Assembly (NCBI RefSeq): GCF_027568515.1
Contig: NZ_JANKZF010000003.1
Span: forward strand, 206,570-270,569
DNA: 64,000 nucleotides
Direction: 5' to 3'
Origin: Arthrobacter sp. HY1533
GTDB taxonomy: Bacteria > Actinomycetota > Actinomycetes > Actinomycetales > Micrococcaceae
The notes beneath the pieces were generated by a model that had not been told where the DNA came from, did not search any database, and saw only the letters and a program-made list of their open reading frames with translations. Positions within the stretch are counted from its first letter, which is position 1, and every line of letters begins with the position of its first letter. The position numbers and the translations under genes are program-made. Below are positions 26,439 to 36,228 of this stretch, piece by piece.

Positions 26439-27407
26439 CTACGCCCGGCGACGCTTGATTTCCTCCACGGCCTGCGGCAGCACCTGGAAAAGGTCGCCCA
26501 CAATGCCGAAGTCGGCAATCTCGAAGATGGGCGATTCCGAGTCCTTGTTCACTGCCACAATGAGCTTGGAGGTCTGCATGCCGGCCTTTTGCTGGATGGC
26601 GCCGGAGATGCCCACCGAGATGTACAGCTGCGGGGACACCTTCTTGCCGGTCTGGCCCACCTGCGAGGCGTGCGAGATCCAGCCGGCGTCGGTTGCCGCA
26701 CGCGAAGCGCCAACGGCCGCACCAAGGACGTCGGCCAGCTCCTCGATGGGGGTGAAGTCGCCGTCCACGCCGCGGCCACCGGCCACCACGATCCGGGCGT
26801 CTTCCAGTTCCGGGCGGCCCGAGGCGGCCCGCGGCGTGCGGGACACCACGCGGGCACCCAAGCTGGCGGGGGCAAATGCCACCTCAATCGCCTCAACGGC
26901 GGGGGCCGTAGGCGCTGCGGCCGGTGCGGCCTCCACTGCGTGCGACTTCACGGCGATGACGGTGACAGCGGACGTGGCCCGCGCCTCCACGGTCCAGGAA
27001 CCTGCCAGGACGGACTTGTGCGCCGTGAGCGTCCCGCCGTCGACCGTCACCGAAACGGCGTCGGTGATGACGCCGGCGTTCAGGGTGACGCCAACACGGG
27101 CCGCGATTTCCTTGCCGGCGGCGCTGTTGTCCACCAGCACTGCGCTGGCGGAAACGGCGGCCGCGGCCTGGGCCACGAGGTCGGCCTTGGGGGCCACCAG
27201 GAACTGGCCCAGTTCGGGCTGCTCGGAGTTCAGCACGCGGGCCACGCCGTAGGTGCCAAGCTCGGCGAGAACGTCCGCACCGACGGGACCGGCCACAACG
27301 GCCACGGGCTCGCCGGCGCCGCGGGCCAGGGTCAGCAGCTGTGTTGCCGTGCCGGAAAGCTTGCCGGGCACGTCGAGCTGATCTACAAAAACAACAATTG
27401 CACTCAT
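26439..27407 (-). CDS. etfA: Electron transfer flavoprotein alpha subunit (first copy)
   Basis: A 322-aa EtfA/FixB. The N-terminal domain pairs with EtfB, and the C-terminal FAD domain has [31 protein letters not shown] and [10 protein letters not shown] followed by IVAVNKD. It accepts electrons from acyl-CoA dehydrogenases together with EtfB. It is 12 nt downstream of etfB with AAGGA as RBS. It lies in the etf-iscS-mnmA neighbourhood familiar from mycobacteria, so this is probably the ancestral, housekeeping copy. A second pair lies at 50-52 kb. Confidence 0.95.
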   Translation of the reverse strand: MSAIVVFVDQLDVPGKLSGTATQLLTLARGAGEPVAVVAGPVGADVLAELGTYGVARVLNSEQPELGQFLVAPKADLVAQAAAAVSASAVLVDNSAAGKEIAARVGVTLNAGVITDAVSVTVDGGTLTAHKSVLAGSWTVEARATSAVTVIAVKSHAVEAAPAAAPTAPAVEAIEVAFAPASLGARVVSRTPRAASGRPELEDARIVVAGGRGVDGDFTPIEELADVLGAAVGASRAATDAGWISHASQVGQTGKKVSPQLYISVGISGAIQQKAGMQTSKLIVAVNKDSESPIFEIADFGIVGDLFQVLPQAVEEIKRRRA

Positions 27408-27419
27408 GAAATATGGTCC

Positions 27420-28226
27420 TTAGATCAGTTTCTGCGCGGCCAGGAAGTCGACAAGCTGGATGCCGGCATCGCCCGAATCGGTGATGATGGTGCCGGCGGT
27501 GCGCGCGGGGCGCTCGGCTGCCGCGGTGACCTGGGTCAGGGACCCGGCGTGCCCGACGGCGTCCGGGGAGACTCCCAGCTCGGCCAGGGACACCGTGGTG
27601 ACCTTCTTCTTCTTGGCGGCGAGGATGCCCTTGAAGTTGGGGTAGCGCGGATCGTTGGCCTGGTCGGTGACGGAGACCAGGGCAGGCAGCGTGGCCTGGA
27701 TTTCCTCGGAGAAGTCGTCGCCGTCGCGGCGGGCCGTGACAGTGGTGCCGGCAACGTCCAGCGCCGAGGCGAAGGTGATCTGGGGCAGGCCCAGGCGGGC
27801 GGCCAGCTGGGCCGGGACAATGGAGGTCTCGGCGTCGGTGGAGGCCATGCCGGTGACGACCAGGTCCACCGGGCCCAGGGACTTGATGGCTGCTGCGAGG
27901 ACCAGCGAGGTGGCCGAGGCGTCGGAGCCTGCGAGCGCTTCGTCGCTGACGTGCAGGCCCTGGGTGGCGCCGATCTGCAGTGACTTCTTCACGGCGACTG
28001 CTGCCGATGCCGGGCCCACAGTCAGGGCCGTGACGTTGTTGCCGGCCTTGGTGCCGCCGCGCGCGTCGGTCAGCGCCAGGGCTGCCTCCAGCGCGTATTC
28101 GTCGAGTTCGGAAAGGATGCTCTCGCTGCGGTCGATCGTGCGGGCATCGCCTGTGAGGTGCCGGTCAAACTGCGCGTCTGGCACATATTTGACCAGTACC
28201 ACAATGTTCAGTGCTGAGTTTTCCAC
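27420..28226 (-). CDS. etfB: Electron transfer flavoprotein beta subunit (first copy)
   Basis: A 268-aa EtfB/FixA; GTG at 28226 is chosen because AAAGGA is 5 nt ahead (an in-frame ATG is 18 nt upstream). It has the AMP-binding and ACAD-docking features of the family: NIVVLVKYVPD, SELDEYALEAAL, VVTGMASTDAETSIVPAQLA and the ATLPALVSVTDQANDPRYPN segment. It forms a heterodimer with EtfA encoded 12 nt downstream. Upstream is the 255-nt gap to the divergent FUSC gene, which must hold its promoter; no clear operator is seen. Confidence 0.95.
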   Translation of the reverse strand: MENSALNIVVLVKYVPDAQFDRHLTGDARTIDRSESILSELDEYALEAALALTDARGGTKAGNNVTALTVGPASAAVAVKKSLQIGATQGLHVSDEALAGSDASATSLVLAAAIKSLGPVDLVVTGMASTDAETSIVPAQLAARLGLPQITFASALDVAGTTVTARRDGDDFSEEIQATLPALVSVTDQANDPRYPNFKGILAAKKKKVTTVSLAELGVSPDAVGHAGSLTQVTAAAERPARTAGTIITDSGDAGIQLVDFLAAQKLI

Positions 28227-28481
28227 TGCTGTCCTTTGTGTCATGGACGGATGGCTGCGCCGCCCGTCCCCTTGCCGGGGCGGGTGCTGCGGCTTCGCCC
28301 TTGGCCTACCCCCACAGCTTAGTTCGTGCCGGCCCGGAGCTGGAATTTCACGCGACGAAACTTTACTCCGGGCGAACACGGGCGCCGTATCGGGAAAATC
28401 ACTTTGACGTCCATGGCGTTCTTGGGCCACAGTGAAAGCTGCAATCTTTGTTCATTCCCCTCCCCTGGTGGTGCCTTCAAC

Positions 28482-29582
28482 ATGCCTGCTTCGCCCCTGC
28501 AGTCCACCACCAGGGCAGCCTTCGGTCCCGCCCACGGGCGCACCTCAATGCTGCGCCCGGCGACGCTGCTCCCGAGCCGGGGCGACCGGCGGGCTGCAGC
28601 ACGCATGACCCTCAGCTTTGGCGTGCCCGTGATGTTGCTGCTGGCGGCGGGGCACCCGGAACTGATCATTTACGCGGCATTCGGCTCCTTTGTGGGCATG
28701 TACGGCCGCGACGAGAGGCACCAACTGCGGCTTCTGCACCAGGGGCAGGCGGCTGGACTGTTGCTTGGCGGGGCGTTGCTGGGCATATTCTGTGCCGTCG
28801 CCGACCTGGGCCCCTGGACCTTGATTGGCATCGAGGCGCTGCTGGCAGGGGCTGCTTCACTTGTCGCGGACCGGTTCGGGCTCAAGCCGACAGGCCCCTT
28901 TTTCACCATCTTCGCCTTCGGCGCGCTGGCCTCGGTACCTCCCATCGCCGCATGGTGGGGGCCGGCCTGCGTCAGCATTGCGGCGGCGGCATTTTCCGTG
29001 CTGGTGGGATTCTCCGGCTGGGTGGGCAAACGCTCCTGGCACCCGGGTGCGGCGCGCGCCGTGGTCCACCCGCACGCCTCTGCCGCGGCGGTCCACGCCC
29101 TGCGCTATGTTCTGGCCGTTGGCGCGGCCGGCAGCATTGGACACCTGCTGGGCATGGGCCATCCATACTGGGCCATGGCTGCCGCGGCCGTGCCCCTTGC
29201 TGCGGAAACCCTCAACGGCCGGCTCCGCCGCGGTGTGCACCGTGTGTTCGGGACGTTCGCCGGTGTGGGCGTCACGGCGCTCATCCTGTGGCCCCAACCG
29301 TCAGTCCCCATGCTGGCGGTGGCAGTGCTGGCGCTCATGTACCCCTCGGAGTTGTTCATGCAGCGGCACTACGGCATGGCCATGGCGTTCTTCACGCCGC
29401 TGATCCTGCTCATGACGCTGCTGGCCGTCACAGGGGACCCCTCCGTCTTGATTCGGGACAGGGCTGTGGAAACCGCTGTGGGTGCCCTGGCCGGGATGCT
29501 CGTTGCCGTGGTGATCCGTGAACCCCGCCGGGCAGGATCGGCCGAAGCGCTCAAGCCGGCGGAGCAACACCCCCTGCAGTAG
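28482..29582 (+). CDS. FUSC-family (aromatic acid exporter-like) membrane protein
   Basis: About 366 aa from ATG 28482; other in-frame ATGs (28407, 28548) are possible because no convincing RBS is seen. Roughly ten membrane helices fall in two clusters (for example MLLLAAGHPELIIYAAFGSF, and later GHPYWAMAAAAVPLA with the FUSC repeat NGRLRRGVHRVFGTFAGVGV). FUSC proteins relate to AaeB-type efflux proteins; the substrate is unknown. Divergent from etfB, followed 89 nt later by an ABC transporter pair. Confidence 0.8.
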   Translation: MPASPLQSTTRAAFGPAHGRTSMLRPATLLPSRGDRRAAARMTLSFGVPVMLLLAAGHPELIIYAAFGSFVGMYGRDERHQLRLLHQGQAAGLLLGGALLGIFCAVADLGPWTLIGIEALLAGAASLVADRFGLKPTGPFFTIFAFGALASVPPIAAWWGPACVSIAAAAFSVLVGFSGWVGKRSWHPGAARAVVHPHASAAAVHALRYVLAVGAAGSIGHLLGMGHPYWAMAAAAVPLAAETLNGRLRRGVHRVFGTFAGVGVTALILWPQPSVPMLAVAVLALMYPSELFMQRHYGMAMAFFTPLILLMTLLAVTGDPSVLIRDRAVETAVGALAGMLVAVVIREPRRAGSAEALKPAEQHPLQ

Positions 29583-29671
29583 GTGGGCCTCCTACCCCGG
29601 GTGGATGCCGCCGGCAAAGGTTCCTCCCCCGGCCCGACGCTTCAGCACCGCGGCCCGGGCAGGCTTGGTTC

Positions 29672-30454
29672 ATGACAACTTCTACTGCAATCCTGGGTGC
29701 ACGTTCCCTGGCCAAGCGATACGGCGCCGGCATCGCCCTGAACAACGTGGACCTGGACGTCTTCCCGGGCGAATCCGTGGCCATCATGGGCGCCTCCGGC
29801 TCGGGCAAGACCACGCTCCTGCACACCCTGGCCGGCATCACGGCCCCGGACTCCGGCACCGTCAACTACGCCGGCACGGACGTCACGGCCCTCAATGAGA
29901 CCCAGCGCTCCAAGCTGCGGCGGGAGTCCTTCGGCTTTGTGTTCCAGTCCGGGCTCCTGGTGCCGGAGCTGACGGCCATTGAAAACGTGGCCCTGGCCCT
30001 CATGCTCAACGGTGTGTCCCGCCGCGACGCCGAGGGCCAGGCCGCAGCCTGGCTGGCCCACCTGGGCCTGGCCGGCATGGAGAGCCGCCGCATCGGCGAG
30101 CTGTCCGGCGGGCAGGCCCAGCGTGTCGCCATTGCCCGGGCCCAGGTCACCGGCGCCCGCATCGTGTTCGCCGACGAGCCCACCGGAGCCCTGGATTCCC
30201 ACACCTCGGCGGATGTCATGGGCGCCCTGTTGGATGCCACTGCCGGCCGCGGCCACACCCTGGTCCTGGTCACGCACGACCCCACGGTGGCTGCCCGCTG
30301 CTCCCGCACCCTCTACATGCACGACGGCGTGCTGTCGCCTGTTGCGCCTGCCCGCCCGGCTTTGGCCCCGCAGGGCAATCCGGCCGCGGGCACCACATTC
30401 CTGCCGCAGGCGGGGCCGGCGCCGCAGGAACAGAACTGGGCGGGTCGGCCGTGA
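29672..30454 (+). CDS. ABC transporter ATP-binding protein (MacB/LolD type)
   Basis: A 260-aa ABC ATPase: Walker A GASGSGKTT near residues 36-44, Q-loop VFQSG, signature LSGGQAQR, Walker B VFADEPTGALDS and the H-loop VTHD. The MacB/LolD-type 'PTGALD' signature fits the FtsX-like permease encoded directly downstream (4-nt GTGA overlap). This class of transporter handles antimicrobial peptides, drugs or envelope processes rather than import. Confidence 0.93.
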   Translation: MTTSTAILGARSLAKRYGAGIALNNVDLDVFPGESVAIMGASGSGKTTLLHTLAGITAPDSGTVNYAGTDVTALNETQRSKLRRESFGFVFQSGLLVPELTAIENVALALMLNGVSRRDAEGQAAAWLAHLGLAGMESRRIGELSGGQAQRVAIARAQVTGARIVFADEPTGALDSHTSADVMGALLDATAGRGHTLVLVTHDPTVAARCSRTLYMHDGVLSPVAPARPALAPQGNPAAGTTFLPQAGPAPQEQNWAGRP

Positions 30455-31800
30455 ACCAGCTGAAATCCTCCCTGTCCATCCTGTGGATGATGTCCCGCCC
30501 CTCCCCCGGCAGCAAGGCCGTCATTGCCCTGCCGGCCGTGGCCTTCGCGCTCGTGACTGCCCTGCTGCTGATTGTCCTGGCCGGGGCCCTGAGCTTCTAC
30601 ACCAACCCCGCCGCCGAGGATCCCACCGGCATGGCCGGCACCTACCAGGGGCTGGCGGCCTTTGCCATCACCCTCATGGTTCTGCCCATGCTGACACTGG
30701 GCGGCTCGGCGGCCAGGCTGTCGGCTCGCCGCCGGGACGAGCGGCTCTCCACCCTGCGGCTGCTGGGCGGGACGCCCGCGCTTGTTGCCTCGATGACTGT
30801 GGTTGAGTCAACCCTCGTGGCCCTCCTTGGCGTGGTGTCCGGCATTGCCTTGTATGCTGCCGCACTGCCCGCCATTGCGCTCATCCCGTTCCAGGGCAAA
30901 CCGCTGGGACTGGCCGGCCTGTGGCTCCCCGCGGGCGTGCTCGTGATTGCCGCCACCGCCCTTGTCCTGCTGGCGGCGGTCAGCGCGGCGGCCGGCCTGC
31001 GCCAAGTTGTCCTGTCACCGCTCGGTGTGCGCACCAGGCAAAAGGCGCCCACGGTGCACTGGGTGAGAATTGCGGCTGGGGCCGGTGCCGCGGCGGTGCT
31101 GTACGGCTTCATGGCCAACCTGACGGCGAGCGGCACCTTCGCGGCCATGATGGTCATTGTGTGCGCCTGCTTTGCCGGTGGTCTGGCCCTGCTGAACCTC
31201 ATGGGCCCGTTTGTGCTCAGCTGGCTGGCCGGTCGGGCGCTGCGCAGAGCCGAAACTCCGGCGAGGCTGCTCTCTGCCCGGACCGTCCTGGAATCTCCCA
31301 AGGCGGCGTGGCGGCAGGTCAGTGCCCTCTCCATGACCAGCTTCATTGCCGTGGTGGCCGGCACCGGGCTGGCCGTGCTCTCTGGCGGCGGTGAAGGTGG
31401 CAATCCGGCCGAGGCCAACCTGACCACTGACATGCGCACAGGCGTGTTGATTACTGTGGCGGCCTCGTTCCTGCTGGTTGCCGCAAGCGCCGGGGTCAAC
31501 CAGGCGGCCTCGGTGCTGGACCGCAAGGACCTGTACGTGAGCCTTGACCGGCTCGGCATGCCCCGCGGGGTCATGGACGCGGCCCGCAGGCGTGCGGTGA
31601 TGTCGCCGGTGCGGATTGTCACGGTGGGTTCGGCCGCCATGGCCGCCCTGCTGCTGTTCCCGCTGACAGGGGCCGCCATGATTTTTGCGCCGTTGTCGCT
31701 GCTGGTGATTGCCGGCGTGCTGGCCGGTGGCATAGGGCTGGTGTGGCTTGGCCTGGCCGCCACGGGGCCCGTGCTGGACAAGGTGCTGGCACAGACATAG
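30451..31800 (+). CDS. FtsX-like ABC transporter permease
   Basis: A 449-aa membrane protein starting at GTG within the ATPase stop. Helices occur near residues 20-45, 68-90, 115-140, 150-175, 200-245, 290-315, 330-350 and 390-440. The long first half has SARRRDERLSTLRLLGGTPA, characteristic of FtsX-type permeases (regular 'RRREi.llr.lG' stretch), repeated in the second half as VSLDRLGMPRGVMDAARRRAV. The substrate is unknown. A hairpin at 31838-31870 closes the pair. Confidence 0.88.
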   Translation: MNQLKSSLSILWMMSRPSPGSKAVIALPAVAFALVTALLLIVLAGALSFYTNPAAEDPTGMAGTYQGLAAFAITLMVLPMLTLGGSAARLSARRRDERLSTLRLLGGTPALVASMTVVESTLVALLGVVSGIALYAAALPAIALIPFQGKPLGLAGLWLPAGVLVIAATALVLLAAVSAAAGLRQVVLSPLGVRTRQKAPTVHWVRIAAGAGAAAVLYGFMANLTASGTFAAMMVIVCACFAGGLALLNLMGPFVLSWLAGRALRRAETPARLLSARTVLESPKAAWRQVSALSMTSFIAVVAGTGLAVLSGGGEGGNPAEANLTTDMRTGVLITVAASFLLVAASAGVNQAASVLDRKDLYVSLDRLGMPRGVMDAARRRAVMSPVRIVTVGSAAMAALLLFPLTGAAMIFAPLSLLVIAGVLAGGIGLVWLGLAATGPVLDKVLAQT

Positions 31801-31837
31801 GCCGCAGCGGCCCCTGGGCTGCGCGCCATTAAGCACA

Positions 31838-31870
31838 AACGGTGCGCCACTTCAGAAGTGGCGCACCGTT
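31838..31870. terminator. Bidirectional terminator hairpin
   Basis: Perfect 16-bp arms, AACGGTGCGCCACTTC (31838-31853) and its complement (31855-31870), flank a single central A. It lies between the convergent ABC permease gene (stop 31800) and htrA-type gene (stop 31912). The outer AA/TT gives only a short T-run. Confidence 0.65.
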
Positions 31871-31911
31871 CGAGCCCAACCAGGCGCAGCTTCAGGGGCT
31901 GCGGACAAGGG

Positions 31912-33777
31912 TCAGCTGGCGGGCATGGTGTCCAGCGTGACGTCCACCGACTGGGCCTTGCCGTCGCGGGTGAAGTTCAGCTTCACCGTGGCGCCGCCCG
32001 GCTGTTCACGGACCGCGGCCGTGAGGTCTGCGGCGTCGCTGATGGTGCGGTTGCCCAGCTGGGTGATGACATCACCCTTCTTGATGCCGGCCTTGGCACC
32101 GGCGCTGCCGGCCGTCACGTTCTGGACCGTGGCGCCGGAGGAGAAGGCGCTGTCGGTTCCCGTGGCGGAGGTGCCGCTGACGGTGACGCCCAGCTGGCCG
32201 TGAGTGGCCTTGCCGGTCTTGATGATCTGCTCGGCCACCTGCTTGGCGTGGTCGATCGGGATGGAGAAGCCCACGCCGATGTTGCCGCCCTGGCTGCCGG
32301 AGCCGGAGGAGCTGCCCGTGGAGGCGATGGCCACGTTCACGCCAATCACCTCACCCTGGGCGTTGACCAGTGCGCCGCCGGAGTTGCCCGGGTTGATGGC
32401 GGCATCGGTCTGGATCACGTTCAAGTTGACCGTGCCCTGGGCCGCAGTGGTGTCCTGCCCGCCGCCGGGAGGCGAGAAACGGAAGCCGTTGCCGCTGTCG
32501 TCCGGGGTCTGGGAGGAATCGCTGGGCGTTTCCGGAACGGCCGAGGAGGCCACCTGGATGGTGCGGTTCAGGGTGGAGACGATCCCGTCGGTGACCGTGT
32601 TGTCCAGGCCCAGGGGCGAGCCGATCGCGATGACGGTGTCGCCCACGTTGATCTTGCCGGACTCGCCCAGGGTGGCCGGCACCAGGTCAGGTGCGTCGAT
32701 CTTGATGACGGCGAGGTCGGACAGCGGGTCGGTGCCCACGATGGTGCCCGCATAGACCTTGTTGTCGCTGGTCTGGACCTCGATCTTGGCGTGTGCGGCG
32801 GCACCGTCCAGGGTCACCACGTGGGTGTTGGTCAGGATGTAGCCGTCGGTGTTCAGGATGATGCCCGAACCCGTGCCGCCGGAGTTGCCGCTCGTGGCAG
32901 AGATGGTCACCACCGAGGGCATGGCCTTTGCCGCGGCGGCCGTCACCTGGTTCACGGAGTTGGTGTTGTTGACCACCAGGGGCGCGGACTGCGAGGACGG
33001 CGCGGCGCCGTTGCTGCCCGTCTGGCCCATCAGGGCCATGGAGCCGCCAGCCACGAGGCCGCCCACGAGCGCAGCTGCCACGACGCTGCCGGCGAACAGG
33101 CCCAGGCCCACCTTCCTGCGTTCCTTGGGCACAGCGGTCACGGCCGGCGCCAGGGCGTGGGGGTAGGCGTTCGACGCCGGGTACCCGGGACCTGCATGGC
33201 CGTTCGCCTGGTGTGCGGGCTGGCCGGGCTGCGCTGCTGCCTGCGGGGTGGTGCCGGAGCCCGCGTTTTCCTGCTGGACTCCGGGGATGCGCTCAGTGGG
33301 GTTCTGCGAGGCAGCGGGTGCACCGTAGGGTGCCGGCGCGCCGTGGCGGCCCTGGGGTGCTGGTGCGCCGTAGGGGTTCTGGTTGGCGGCCGGGTTCGGC
33401 GCTGCCGGGGCTCCGTAGGCGGAGGGGATGGGCAGGGTGGGGTGCTCGGTGGCCGGGATGGGCTCCGTGGGGCTGCCAGCCGGGGCTCCTGTGCCGGACT
33501 GGGCAACGGGTGCCTGGGCCGCGGGCGCCTGCCAGCGGTTGGCGGCCGGCTCGGCCTCCCGGGCTGCGGGCCACTGTGCCCGGGCTGCCGGTGCCTGCTC
33601 GGCCGCGGCTGGTGCCTCTTGGCCCGGAATGGCCTGCGTCTCGGCGGCCGGTGTTGCAGCGGCCGGTGTTGAGGGGGCGGGCGTTGCAGCTTCAGCTGCG
33701 GGCGTCTGGTTGGCCTCGGGTGCCTTGTGCTGCAGTTCCCCGTTGTTGGTGGTCTGTTCCCCGTTGTTCTCGGACAT
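31912..33777 (-). CDS. HtrA/DegP-like membrane-anchored trypsin-like protease with PDZ domain
   Basis: A 621-aa protein. Residues 1-220 are a Pro/Ala/Gln/Gly-rich cytoplasmic tail with repeated YGAPA motifs. One membrane helix spans about 223-250. The protease domain has H319 (LTNTHVV), D354 (SDLAVIKID) and S466 (NPGNSGGALV). A PDZ domain occupies 525-621 (GAKAGIKKGDVITQLGNRTI). It should face the cell exterior and degrade or sense misfolded envelope proteins, as in mycobacterial PepD/HtrA. It is divergent from the TPM-protein gene; pspA lies nearby, making an envelope-stress group. Confidence 0.93.
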   Translation of the reverse strand: MSENNGEQTTNNGELQHKAPEANQTPAAEAATPAPSTPAAATPAAETQAIPGQEAPAAAEQAPAARAQWPAAREAEPAANRWQAPAAQAPVAQSGTGAPAGSPTEPIPATEHPTLPIPSAYGAPAAPNPAANQNPYGAPAPQGRHGAPAPYGAPAASQNPTERIPGVQQENAGSGTTPQAAAQPGQPAHQANGHAGPGYPASNAYPHALAPAVTAVPKERRKVGLGLFAGSVVAAALVGGLVAGGSMALMGQTGSNGAAPSSQSAPLVVNNTNSVNQVTAAAAKAMPSVVTISATSGNSGGTGSGIILNTDGYILTNTHVVTLDGAAAHAKIEVQTSDNKVYAGTIVGTDPLSDLAVIKIDAPDLVPATLGESGKINVGDTVIAIGSPLGLDNTVTDGIVSTLNRTIQVASSAVPETPSDSSQTPDDSGNGFRFSPPGGGQDTTAAQGTVNLNVIQTDAAINPGNSGGALVNAQGEVIGVNVAIASTGSSSGSGSQGGNIGVGFSIPIDHAKQVAEQIIKTGKATHGQLGVTVSGTSATGTDSAFSSGATVQNVTAGSAGAKAGIKKGDVITQLGNRTISDAADLTAAVREQPGGATVKLNFTRDGKAQSVDVTLDTMPAS

Positions 33778-33854
33778 CAGCTTTCCCTTCGTTGAAATCT
33801 CATGTGATGAATCCTTGCTTGAGTTTCATCATGTCGGCCGCGGCTGGTGCCTTG

Positions 33855-33942
33855 GCGAACGTTCGCTGGAAGGCAGCTGTGAAGGTTCGCCAGCTTCATT
33901 ATCTCCCCCGGCAGGCTTCCGGAACATTATTCGCAAGGCGAA
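33855..33942. promoter_or_regulatory. Cluster of GCGAA/TTCGC half-sites in htrA-TPM divergent promoter
   Basis: The 276-nt divergent region holds a perfect palindrome GCGAACGTTCGC (33855-33866), a further GTTCGC at 33885-33890 (24 nt after the first), and a second palindrome TTCGC-AAG-GCGAA (33930-33942). The half-sites resemble those recalled for the actinobacterial stress regulator ClgR, but the half-site spacing differs. No regulator gene is adjacent. Confidence 0.35.
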
Positions 33943-34053
33943 AAACGCGGCGGTGAAAGCAGCCGCAAACAAAACGCCCGCCATAGTATCGTTTGTAGCA
34001 ACAGGCCCCAGTCCCCCAGTGGTCCGGCAGCGGTCCCACATCAAAGGTGAGCG

Positions 34054-36078
34054 ATGATTGCACGGTTGAAGGTATTCTCCCCATTTCTGGCAGCCCTGGC
34101 CCTGGCGGTGCTGATGCTCGCCCCGGCCGGCCTTGCACAGGCTGAACCGCCCGTGACAATCCCCGGCGGCACCTACATTGTTGACAACGCCAATGTGCTG
34201 GGCGGGCAGAAGGCCGACGTCCAAAAGGCCATCAACGAGCTGTCCCAAAAGCACGGCATGACCTTGTTTGTGGTCTATGTCGATTCCTTTGACGGCCAGA
34301 GCGGCGAAGCCTGGGGCACGGCAGTGGCTGACAGCAAGCAGCTCGGCACCGGCGACGCACTGATGGTGGTGGCCGTCAAGGACCGGAAGTACGGCCTCCT
34401 GGCAGATACGGCCATGGTGCCGGACGCCAAAAACACCAATATCCAGACCAACGTGATCAAGCCGCAGCTCGCCGCAGGCAACTGGGCGCAGGCGGCCATT
34501 GACACGGCAGCAGCACTGGGCGACGCGGCCGGCGGCGGCAAGGGCGACGTTCCCAACCCCACGGGCGGCTTCGTGGCACTGGGTGTGGGCGGTGCGATAG
34601 TGGTTGGCGGTGCAGGCACAGCCCTGTTCATCCGCAACAAGCGCAAGAAGGCATCGGCCGACGCCACCGCCAAGGGCTACGGCGCCGACGGCAAGGCCGT
34701 GGACGCCAACGCCGGCATGACTGTCGAACAGCTGCGGTCAAAGGCCGGATCCCTGCTCATTGCAGCCGACGACGCCATCAAGACCAGCGAGCATGAAATT
34801 GGCTTTGCCCAGGCCTCCTACGGCGACGAAGCGGTCAAGCGTTTCCAGGCCGCCCTGGACAGCGCCAAGGCGCACCTGAGCGAATCCTTCAAGCTGCAGC
34901 AGCAGCTGGACGATGAAATCCCCGACACCCTGGAGGAACAGCGCAGCTGGCTGGGTGAGATCATCAAGCGCAGCGAAGACGCTAACGCGGCCCTCGACGC
35001 TGAGAAGGCAGCCTTCGACGAACTTCGTGAACTGGAACGCACGGCACCGCAGGTCCTGGCCGGCATCCGCAGCCAGGCTGCCGAGTCCCGCACAACGGTT
35101 GCCGGCGCCGAACAAAAACTGGCAGGGCTGGCCGCCCAATATGCAGATTCGGCACTGGCCCCCGTGCGCGACAATGTGGCCCAGGCCAAGGAACGCCTGG
35201 ACTTCGTGGACACAGCGGCCAGCGATGCGGACGCAAAGCTCGCCGCAGCCGACACCGCCGGCGCGGCGGTTTCGGTCAAGGCGGCCGAGGAAAGCCTGCT
35301 CCAGTGCACGGTGCTCCTGGAGGCCATTGCCACTGTGGAGGCCGCCATCCATGATGCCGCCGCCACCCTGACCACGGCCCTTCCTGCAGCACTGGCCGAC
35401 CTTGACCAGGCAAAGTCCATGGTGGCCTCGCAACAATTTGCCCGCTATGCACCCACCGTCCAGGCTGCCGAGGCCCTGCTCAACGACGTGCGAATGAACT
35501 CGGCATCGGGCAAGTCCGATCCCGTGGCCCAGCTGGCCAGTGTGCAGGCTGCCCACGGACAGCTCGATGAGCTGCTGACAGGCATCCGTGACCAGCAGCA
35601 ACAGGCGCTGCGTGCCCAGGCCGCGCTGCAGCAGGCACTCGCCGGCGCGCAGGCAACCATTGCCACGGCCAAGGACTTCATCGCCGCCCGCCGCGGCGGC
35701 GTGGGAACCGAGGCCAGGACACGCCTGTCCGAGGCCCAGCGCAACCTTGACTACGCCGCGAGCATCGCGGATTCCGATCCCAGCAACGCCCTCGCCTATG
35801 CGCAGCAGGCCCAGGCCCTGGCCAACCAGGCCATCCAGTACGCGCAGAATGACGTGGACCGCTTTGGCGGCGGAGGAGGCTACGGCGGCGGAGGCCGTGG
35901 CGGCGGCTCCATGGGAGGCGGCATGGGTGGGGCCATCCTCGGCGGCATCATTGGCGGCCTGCTCTCCGGAGGCGGGGGCGGCGGCGGATTTGGCGGCGGT
36001 GGCGGCTTCGGTGGAGGCGGCGGCGGCGGATTTGGCGGCGGGGGAGGCGGCTTCGGCGGCGGCGGCGGCAACTTCTAG
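34054..36078 (+). CDS. TPM-domain protein with coiled coil and Gly-rich C-terminus
   Basis: A 674-aa secreted or membrane-anchored protein. A signal peptide (about residues 1-31, ending LAQA) is followed by a TPM domain (residues 40-150, with VDNANVL and GDALMVVAVKDRKYGLL), a membrane helix near 170-190 (GFVALGVGGAIVVGGAGTAL) and a basic stop-transfer RNKRKK. About 370 residues of Ala/Glu/Gln-rich coiled coil follow, then a C-terminal Gly/Phe tail from about residue 610 made of GGGFGGGG runs. If the helix spans the membrane as drawn, the TPM domain is outside and the coiled coil inside. PspA, itself a coiled-coil envelope protein, is encoded next, so a physical partnership is plausible but unproven. 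Confidence 0.85.
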   Translation: MIARLKVFSPFLAALALAVLMLAPAGLAQAEPPVTIPGGTYIVDNANVLGGQKADVQKAINELSQKHGMTLFVVYVDSFDGQSGEAWGTAVADSKQLGTGDALMVVAVKDRKYGLLADTAMVPDAKNTNIQTNVIKPQLAAGNWAQAAIDTAAALGDAAGGGKGDVPNPTGGFVALGVGGAIVVGGAGTALFIRNKRKKASADATAKGYGADGKAVDANAGMTVEQLRSKAGSLLIAADDAIKTSEHEIGFAQASYGDEAVKRFQAALDSAKAHLSESFKLQQQLDDEIPDTLEEQRSWLGEIIKRSEDANAALDAEKAAFDELRELERTAPQVLAGIRSQAAESRTTVAGAEQKLAGLAAQYADSALAPVRDNVAQAKERLDFVDTAASDADAKLAAADTAGAAVSVKAAEESLLQCTVLLEAIATVEAAIHDAAATLTTALPAALADLDQAKSMVASQQFARYAPTVQAAEALLNDVRMNSASGKSDPVAQLASVQAAHGQLDELLTGIRDQQQQALRAQAALQQALAGAQATIATAKDFIAARRGGVGTEARTRLSEAQRNLDYAASIADSDPSNALAYAQQAQALANQAIQYAQNDVDRFGGGGGYGGGGRGGGSMGGGMGGAILGGIIGGLLSGGGGGGGFGGGGGFGGGGGGGFGGGGGGFGGGGGNF

Positions 36079-36228
36079 GCCGCGTAGCCCCGGGTCCTGG
36101 CACCCGCGGACTGCGCTCCCGTCCCGGCCCCGGCCGGCGGCAGGGGCGGCGCGACGAGGCGCAGGAGGTGCCCGGCGTCGTCCATGGAAAGGCATTGCAC
36201 ACGGGCACAACGTAAGGCAAGAATTGGG

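Noticed and set aside
26373..27983. A 536-codon open frame on the plus strand across etfA and etfB
   Set aside because: It is antisense to clear EtfA/EtfB, starts within the 66-bp palindrome and has low-complexity composition.
31858..33672. A 604-codon open frame on the plus strand
   Set aside because: It mirrors the htrA-type gene and reads as Gly/Arg/Val-rich sequence with no domain or RBS. The minus-strand gene has a full catalytic triad and PDZ domain.
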